In this document: piece after piece, positions 43,460 to 49,273 of the stretch
Position numbering within the stretch: the stretch's first letter is position 1
How the letters are laid out: each line of letters begins with the position of its first letter
Assembly: GCA_002633005.1 (NCBI GenBank)
Contig: NMRA01000347.1
Span: forward strand, 293,031-342,303
Source: Phoronis australis
Lineage: Eukaryota > Phoronida > Phoronidae
DNA: 49,273 bases
Reading direction: 5' to 3'
Translations under genes and position numbers: made by a program
The notes under the pieces: model-generated
What the model was told of the DNA's origin: nothing
What the model saw: the letters and a program-made list of their open reading frames with translations, nothing else
Databases searched by the model: none

Positions 43460-43540
43460 GCTTGATTTCTGTTCTCCTGGCCTATATTTAGCTATGATAT
43501 CCAAACTGCAGCATTCTGGTCGGTTTTCCATACTCACGAA

Positions 43541-44049
43541 TAGGGCCTACAGAACGCCGAGGGGGACGTTGGTTTAATCGGGAGTAATCCAGTATACATG
43601 TACCTAAATGCTTGCGTTAGGTTCCGTGCATTTGTTCCTCTCCAGTGTCCAGGCCTGCCCATGTCTTGGGCACCATCATGATCGTCGTCTGAGCGGGCAA
43701 GTGATCGGCAAGTTCTACTCCTAAGCCTTGTCAACCCTACACAGGGGTCAAGTTCAGGTTCTGACCCTCCTGATTTAAGTTCTGATAAATGCTAACCACG
43801 GATTTGGATAGAAGGGATGTTTAGCACGACGTCACTTTGACGTAATTAGGACACACTTTGGACCCAGTGTGACGGCATATCTATTCTTATTTCCGAGTCC
43901 AAATTGCGTAACTACTGCCACGGCATGACGTCACTCAATGGCCAGAAAGCTGAAACAGAGAATGTGTTTGGTCTATGATTTTCAAACATAAGCGTCATTG
44001 GTGAAATTTTTCCACGTCTCTTTAAGTTTGAAGTATGCCTCGTTCAGGC
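43541..44049. other. Region upstream of copy A, nothing recognised
   Basis: Beyond the duplicated promoter block. Open frame 43534-43734 has no motif. Confidence 0.4.
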
Positions 44050-44470
44050 CTATGTCAGTCGCAGATCTAGGATATCATAATGGGGTCCCAACATTTTGTC
44101 TCGTAAACAATCGCTCAAAGCAAGATTGTAAAGGCGCATAGCGCCGAATGGGGGAAAGTCCCGCACAGGAGACAATTTTGTTTTTTCCTTTAACAACAAG
44201 CATTTTCCTTGATTTCTGAAATATTATCGAAGAAAAAACACTAAAAACATGTTTAAAAACGGAAAATTTGTTAAAGGCACGGAATCCAACTCTCGACGTA
44301 TCGGTCAGAGCGCGCGTGCTCTTCCACTGCACCATTCTTCCAAAGAAAGTACTGTGCTAAGAGACATACTGTACTTGTTTATGTAATCACAATCAGTCAA
44401 AATGTTTTTGAATACTCGCGGTTTAGCGTTCCCCAAATAAAATATACGAACAGCGACTGCAGTTCAGTCA
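44050..44470. mobile_element. hAT-like nonautonomous element with tRNA-like interior, member 2
   Basis: Starts GCAGATCTAGGATATCATAA and parallels 6890-7250, including the interior words GGCGCATAGCGCCGAATGG and the tRNA-like stretch (minus strand GGTGCAGTGGAAGAGC) at 44270-44335. The right terminus is not clear. Confidence 0.5.
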
Positions 44471-44980
44471 TGTATTTACTTATATCAACGATGCAGCTAC
44501 ACTTCACAAACTCCAACATTGCTAATGAATGTTGTAATAGCTAATTGGTTAAGAGGTATATAGGTTATATTTATCGAAAACAATTTTCACCGAATTCGAA
44601 GATTTTGACATTTGCACTCGTCCTAGTTTAATCGGCTTTTTGCGGTTTCACTAACACCGTCGTTGTAACATGATGAGGTTGGTGCTTCACTTTGTTTATA
44701 TACTGTCAGTTATCATAAATCATGGCCACTAACATAGTGCATGGTAGCAACTTGATGCTAGTAGTTGTGTTCAAATCGTTAAGGAAGGTGGATACACAAA
44801 AAAAATAAATTTTGGCTGTTTTTTACATTTTTATGTCATCCTAATCTTTAATTCTTGATGCAAAGTATACTGAAGAAAAATAAAATCATTCTGAAAAACC
44901 AAAGTTGTTTTTTAGCTATATTTGACCAAGCCTCAGTAAGTCGTATGGCTTGAGGCTCACCAGCTCAGTGATTGACAACT
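44471..44980. other. Intergenic DNA, nothing recognised
   Basis: A+T-rich, no exon-like frame or repeat. Confidence 0.4.
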
Positions 44981-44998
44981 GGGGCGGAGCTTATATAC
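44981..44998 (+). promoter_or_regulatory. Candidate core promoter (GC box and TATA box)
   Basis: GGGGCGGAGC is followed directly by TTATATAC on the plus strand. A similar GGGGCGGAGCTTG word occurs on the minus strand near 10205-10220, so it may belong to a repeat. No supported gene starts just downstream. Confidence 0.2.
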
Positions 44999-46335
44999 AA
45001 GGACACTAGCTCTAATCTAACCCTGTCAACAAGCATTGCGTAACCGGGCAATCGAGAGTGCTGTACCAGCTGATATTGGTGTTGTAGCAAGACCAAGGAT
45101 AAATTAATTCTATTTTTGACCATGTGAAAGTTGGTAGTGAAATGGTGAACTAGCTCCTGTTCCGAGCCTGAGCCTGTTTGTCTATCTGCAAAAAAATCAA
45201 GTTGAGTACGCCAAGCCCTACCGAAGCCATCACTGCACTCAGCTTGAGGAGTCCGTGCAGAAATTGTGCATGTACATGTATGAGACAAGTCTGTAATATA
45301 AGGTCAGGTGTCTTGCGAGAGGACGCTGAGTGTCGACGAGGGTGGTGTTGCACGATTCGGTGAGAGTGCATGCACGCGCTGTGAAGACAAGCCGCGCGCG
45401 CGACACATAGACAACTACATGCCGTCAGAGTAGAGTCTTCGCAGATAAACCGTGCTTCTGTGCTGGGAACGCGCCGTGGAGAAACTAGGCTGTCAAACCC
45501 AGAGGATTTTTAATTTGCCACTGGCCGTAACCCAAAGAATTTGAGAAATGACCCAGTGATCAACATAACAAATATTTTCTAGTGCATAGATTCAAACGTA
45601 ACCCTGAATTAAAACTCATGATATTATACGATTTTAGAGGAAAGCAATATAAGAAACTTTAGTAACTTGAGAATCTCACCCAAGCGACGCTATTTGCGCA
45701 GAAAGTGATATTTTCTTATCCCAAAGTCCATTCGGTACAGGCACGTAAAAATGTTGAACCATTACTACTGTATGAAAGTAGTTCTTTATCCTCGTCGTCA
45801 ATATTGTTATGTAGGCAGTAACGCGGCGATCTTTGTATATAACACATATATTGGTTGATGATTTGATTGGAATACTAACAAATAGGTCTGTGTAATATAG
45901 TTAGAGAGTCTTTTACTAACTGAGTGGAGAGTTCAGATGAATCGTATAAACAATCAACACATGGTATCGTATTGTCTCAGAGCTCTATATCAGTGACTCG
46001 GGCAGCGTCATGCGTAATAAGACAACTTAATTGGCAATATATTTTCATCCCAAAGTACAGTATTAATGTTCTACATATGTACAAATTGTTTACCCCGTTG
46101 ACTCTCATCTATTTGAACTAATATCACATCCGTAGTACGCCAATCCATTTCACTTGTTATTGTTACTAATCCATCAGTTTTCTATTTGCAAGATTTAGCC
46201 TAACTCAATGTAATTAAATTAGTGGTGGTGAGAATTTTCATGCCTACCCTAGTGTTCATAGCTTTTGTCCTTACTTCATTACTTTTAGTCTAATCACACA
46301 CTTGTATATACTTCTTTTTCTCTTGTTAGATAAGC
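44999..46335. other. Region upstream of the retrotransposon, no gene supported
   Basis: A GC-richer patch with CGCGCGCG lies near 45390-45400. Overlapping open frames at 44965-45371 show no domain. Part of the right end may be 5' untranslated sequence of the retrotransposon. Confidence 0.35.
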
Positions 46336-46710
46336 ATGTTAATTATGAACTGTATGAATTTATCAGTATTTAACTACAGACATAATAATTATAATTGTTC
46401 GGGTGCCTGGAAAACAAAAATACCCCACTGCTTTTCGTCTATTACGCTCGACCTCACTCTTCTACTACGAAGACGACCCCGAACTGAGCACTCACGTAAT
46501 GTTTACTGCACAATGAAGAACTCATGTTGTGATATCCGAGTTATCATTGAGCAAAGTCTTTTGACTGCCGGTGACATAGAGGTCAATCCAGGACCAGGCA
46601 CTCAGGGTTTAGCCAGCTTCAAGGTCTTATTCACTAATATCAACAGTATCAAGGCGAACAATCTTTCAAGATTTGATCTTCTCAAGCAAGTTATTACAGA
46701 CAACAATTAA
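46336..46710 (+). pseudogene. Retrotransposon ORF, N-terminal part with 2A-like motif
   Basis: 124 codons ending in TAA. Contains SLLTAGDIEVNPGPGTQG and then the start of the endonuclease (FTNINSIKAN, typical of the first EN strand). After the TAA the same frame continues with VIAICESGTLS, again EN-like, so this stop interrupts the original ORF. Confidence 0.8.
46570..46596 (+). other. 2A-like ribosome-skipping motif GDIEVNPGP
   Basis: GDIEVNPGP fits the 2A consensus D-(V/I)-E-x-N-P-G-P, with Gly before it and a hydrophobic LLTA upstream. 2A-like motifs are known near the N-terminus of non-LTR retrotransposon ORFs in trypanosomes and several marine invertebrates. Skipping would fall between the last Gly and Pro. 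Confidence 0.8.
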
Positions 46711-46765
46711 ATGGTCATTGCTATATGTGAATCTGGAACACTGTCCGAAGACAACCTCAGTGCAC

Positions 46766-47629
46766 TATTCCAGAATACCACATTGCCTACCACACTAACG
46801 TATGGAGGGGGTTGATCTTGTTTGTCCACAACTCAGTAAATTACAAAACAATTGATGATAAAATTATACAATCAATGAGTAACTGTTGGATTGAACTTTA
46901 CGTCAACCACAAAAAGGTATATTACGGTTTTTTCTATCGCTCACCCTCACAGACGTCCCATGAAAGGAAAGCATATTTCAAAACCTTTTCAGAACAATTG
47001 CAAGAACTCTCTCAAACTAATAAAACAATTGTTATCAACGGGGATTTCAACGCAAGAAATAGTACTTGGTACTCAGAAGACAATGACAACCAAGCCGGTC
47101 TCGAATTATTCGATATTCTCCTCACAAATGACTGTATACAACTATAATAAACGAGCCTACACGTTTAACAATGTATTCACATTCTTGCCTTGATTTATGT
47201 ATAACAAACAATCTCGGATTAATTGAATCCACTTCTGTAAGGCATCCCATTGGTAACGCAGACCACCACGTTATAGAAACAACATTCACACTCAACTGCG
47301 CACCTAAAGAACCAGACATTATGGAGAAGATCTGGAATTACATCTTCATTAACATGGACAAACTGCGCTCTGACATGACCACATTCAACTGGACTGAAAT
47401 ACTTAACAAAAGTGACATAAATGACACAGTCTCAATATTCACACAGTCACTCTCCAACACATTAGATAATAATATCCCATTAACTGTGAAAACAATAAAA
47501 AACAAGAACAAACCGTGGTTTAGCAATAACATTAAGTCTGAAATAAATAAAAGAAATAAACTGTACAGATCGTTCATGCACGTTCAAGCGCTACAAAGAA
47601 CAGTGCAAGAGTGTGGAAGAACTAATTAA
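46766..47629 (+). pseudogene. Retrotransposon endonuclease region, frameshifted
   Basis: Three frame segments carry EN motifs: FVHNSVNYK, then NGDFNARNS (47037-47063; GDFNA is a catalytic EN motif) and NADHHVI (DHH at 47261-47269, the C-terminal SDH/DHH catalytic motif). Frame changes near 47140 and 47580 separate them. Confidence 0.85.
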
Positions 47630-49273
47630 AAAGACAAAACAAGACTATAAGATGAAAGTTATCTCCAATATCAAAAATGTCTCCAAAAATTCTAAGGAAT
47701 ATTGGGATATAGTAAACAAAATTCGAGGACAGGTAAAGCAATCATCATACCCCACCATCCATTCAAAAGAATCCAACTCTCAGGCGTCATCCAAAGTCGA
47801 TAAAAGTATCTTATTTCTAGACTACTTCACTGCCAAGAGTACATTGCACCAACAATAAACTATCCAGAATTCACAAACAGAACATTAGAACACCTCTCTT
47901 ACATAGAAGCCCAACCATCTGAAGTCAGAAAACTACTAGAAAACATCGACGAAAACAAAACCGACGGTACCAACCTCACAACCAATAAAATGATCAAGAT
48001 AATAGCAAGAGAGCTTACACTTCCTCTGAGAACATTATACAACAAAATACTACAATCTGGAAAATTTCCTTTGAACTGGAAGCTTGGCGTTCTGATACCA
48101 ATACAAAACTCCAAAACAGACATTGCCAACTATCGCCCCATAACTCTACTTAACACCTTATCCAAAATTTTAGAAAAAATCATTTCTCAGCACATGCTTG
48201 ACCACCTCTCTTCACAAAACCTCATATATCGTCGCCAATTTGAATTCATGCCTGGTAACAGCACTGTGTCGCAACTTACAGAAATTGTACACGACATCCA
48301 CCTCCAGTTTGAGCAAGGGTACAACGTGAGATCCGTATTTTAGACATTGCGTCAGCTTTTGATGTCGTTCCCCATGACCTGCTTCTACATGAATTACAAT
48401 CTTACGGTTTCTCAGGCAATCTCCTCTCACTTTTAAAATCATATCTGGAAAATCGAACTTACAAAGTCCGAATTGATGGTGTCTTATCACCTTCATCAAC
48501 GCCAGGTTTCGTAAATGCTGGAGTACCACAGGGTAGTGTACTAGGCCCCATTTTCTTTTTACTGTACATCAATGATCTTCCAGACACGATAAGCTCTAAA
48601 ATAGTCTTATATGCTGATGACACTGCAATATTCCACCCATTCTCAAAAGAGCATCCCCATGACTCCTTACAATTGCAAACTGACCTTAAAAAACTCTATG
48701 ACTGGTCTCACAAATGGCAGATGAAATTTAAACCTGAAAAAAGTGTTGATCTTATATTTTCTAAGTCTAATAATACTCATTTCCAAACAAATCCAACACA
48801 GGAATTATCACTCAATGGGGAAGTTATACCCAATAAATTCACGCACAAACATCTTGGCTTGCTACTCGACCATAAGCTTACATTTACTCCTCATTGTCGC
48901 GAACTCGTTCAAAAGGTACAAAAATTAATTAATCCAATTAGAATTATCTCTCGTCATCTCAACTCCATGCATCTTGAAACTCTGTTCAAGTCTTTTGTAC
49001 TTCCACATCTAGATTACTGTGACATAATCTACCAATCGGCAAACGCTGGCATACTTCTCCAATTAGAAAGACTACAATACCAAGCAGCTTTAGCCATAAC
49101 CGGGGCATACAAAGGGTCCAACACAATCAAGGTTCTAAATAGTCTTCACTGGAGCAAACTAGCAACCCGTCGTAAACTCCACCTGTCCATGTATACATTC
49201 AAAGTCTTAACCAACATAAACAATTACTCTAACAAAATCCTCTTTGACTCCTACAAAAGACCAAGCACGAGAC
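47630..49273 (+). pseudogene. Retrotransposon reverse transcriptase region
   Basis: The linker to RT is broken near 47832. RT motifs follow: YRPITLLNTLSKILEKI, then after a frameshift near 48340 LDIASAFDVVPHDLL, GVPQGSVLGPIFFLLYINDL, and the catalytic LYADDTAIF (YADD at 48610-48621). HKHLGLLLD and LPHLDYCDIIY downstream match the RT thumb and C-terminal region. Open to the window end. Confidence 0.9.

Larger units (their letters stand above)
38400..43540 (-). repeat. Tandem duplicated block, right copy (pairs with about 91-4620)
   Basis: Contains exons 1-3, introns 1-2 and proximal promoter of copy A. Alignable with the left copy except for insertions, notably 40455-41172. Boundaries are approximate. 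Confidence 0.8.
46336..49273 (+). mobile_element. Non-LTR (CR1/L2-like) retrotransposon, decayed, truncated by window end
   Basis: In order on the plus strand: a 2A-like motif, an apurinic-type endonuclease region, and a reverse transcriptase. The coding region is broken by an in-frame TAA at 46708 and apparent frameshifts near 46765, 47140, 47580, 47832 and 48340. After 48340 the frame is open to the window end. Such damage means this copy is unlikely to be autonomous, although some indels could be sequence errors. LTRs are absent from what is visible and the RT is of the Jockey-superclade type (GVPQGSVLGP, YADD). The exact clade cannot be fixed by eye. 5' end and 3' tail are undetermined. 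Confidence 0.9.

Noticed and set aside
45150-45371. Possible 5' coding exon upstream of copy A (MASVGLGVLNLIFLQ)
   Set aside because: Not in a position or phase to join exon 1, which already starts with a signal peptide; no counterpart upstream of copy B.

Overview
This is metazoan genomic DNA: A+T-rich, with short phase-consistent exons, GT/AG introns and many transposon remnants. The two long identifiable items are (i) complement C3/C4/C5-type (alpha-2-macroglobulin superfamily) genes on the minus strand and (ii) a decayed non-LTR retrotransposon with a 2A-like peptide motif on the plus strand. The C3-type architecture, tandem gene copies, abundant TACATG repeats and a 2A-bearing CR1/L2-like element suggest an invertebrate, probably a marine deuterostome (cephalochordate, hemichordate or echinoderm). 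The species cannot be fixed by eye.

Right half (43.3 to 20.7 kb, minus strand): one C3-like gene, here called copy A, is readable as 22 coding exons from signal peptide to stop. All exon phases match, and the lengths sum to 3186 nt (1061 codons plus stop) from the inner ATG, or 14 codons more from an upstream in-frame ATG. The domain order is signal peptide, MG1 to MG5, MG6 with a basic RSRR-type cleavage site, an alpha'-N-terminal segment with a W-containing FTETW motif, MG7, the first part of CUB, a charged linker with a second basic site, and MG8. No anaphylatoxin (ANA) domain, thioester domain (TED), second half of CUB or C345C/netrin domain is visible. The exons flanking the missing TED join in frame (phase 2 to phase 2). 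The ORF ends at a TAA one base before a perfect splice donor, just after the last MG8 cysteines. Copy A therefore reads as a complement-like 'MG scaffold' without the thioester machinery.

Left edge (4.4 to 0.3 kb, minus strand): copy B is a head-to-tail tandem duplicate, of which only exons 1 to 3 (signal peptide and MG1) are in the window. Introns 1 and 2 and the proximal promoter are alignable with copy A, so a block of about 4.5 to 5 kb was duplicated. An intron 2 insertion is present only in copy A.

Between the genes (4.6 to 20.7 kb) there is mostly unannotatable DNA with short inverted-repeat elements, hAT-like nonautonomous elements, microsatellites, and two coding-like fragments of unknown identity. 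Introns of copy A carry a tRNA-derived SINE, a 21-bp minisatellite, a 36-bp tandem repeat and short inverted-repeat elements.

Right edge (about 46.3 kb to the end, plus strand): a CR1/L2-like non-LTR retrotransposon has recognisable 2A-like, endonuclease and reverse transcriptase blocks. It is broken by one in-frame stop and five apparent frameshifts, and it runs off the window.
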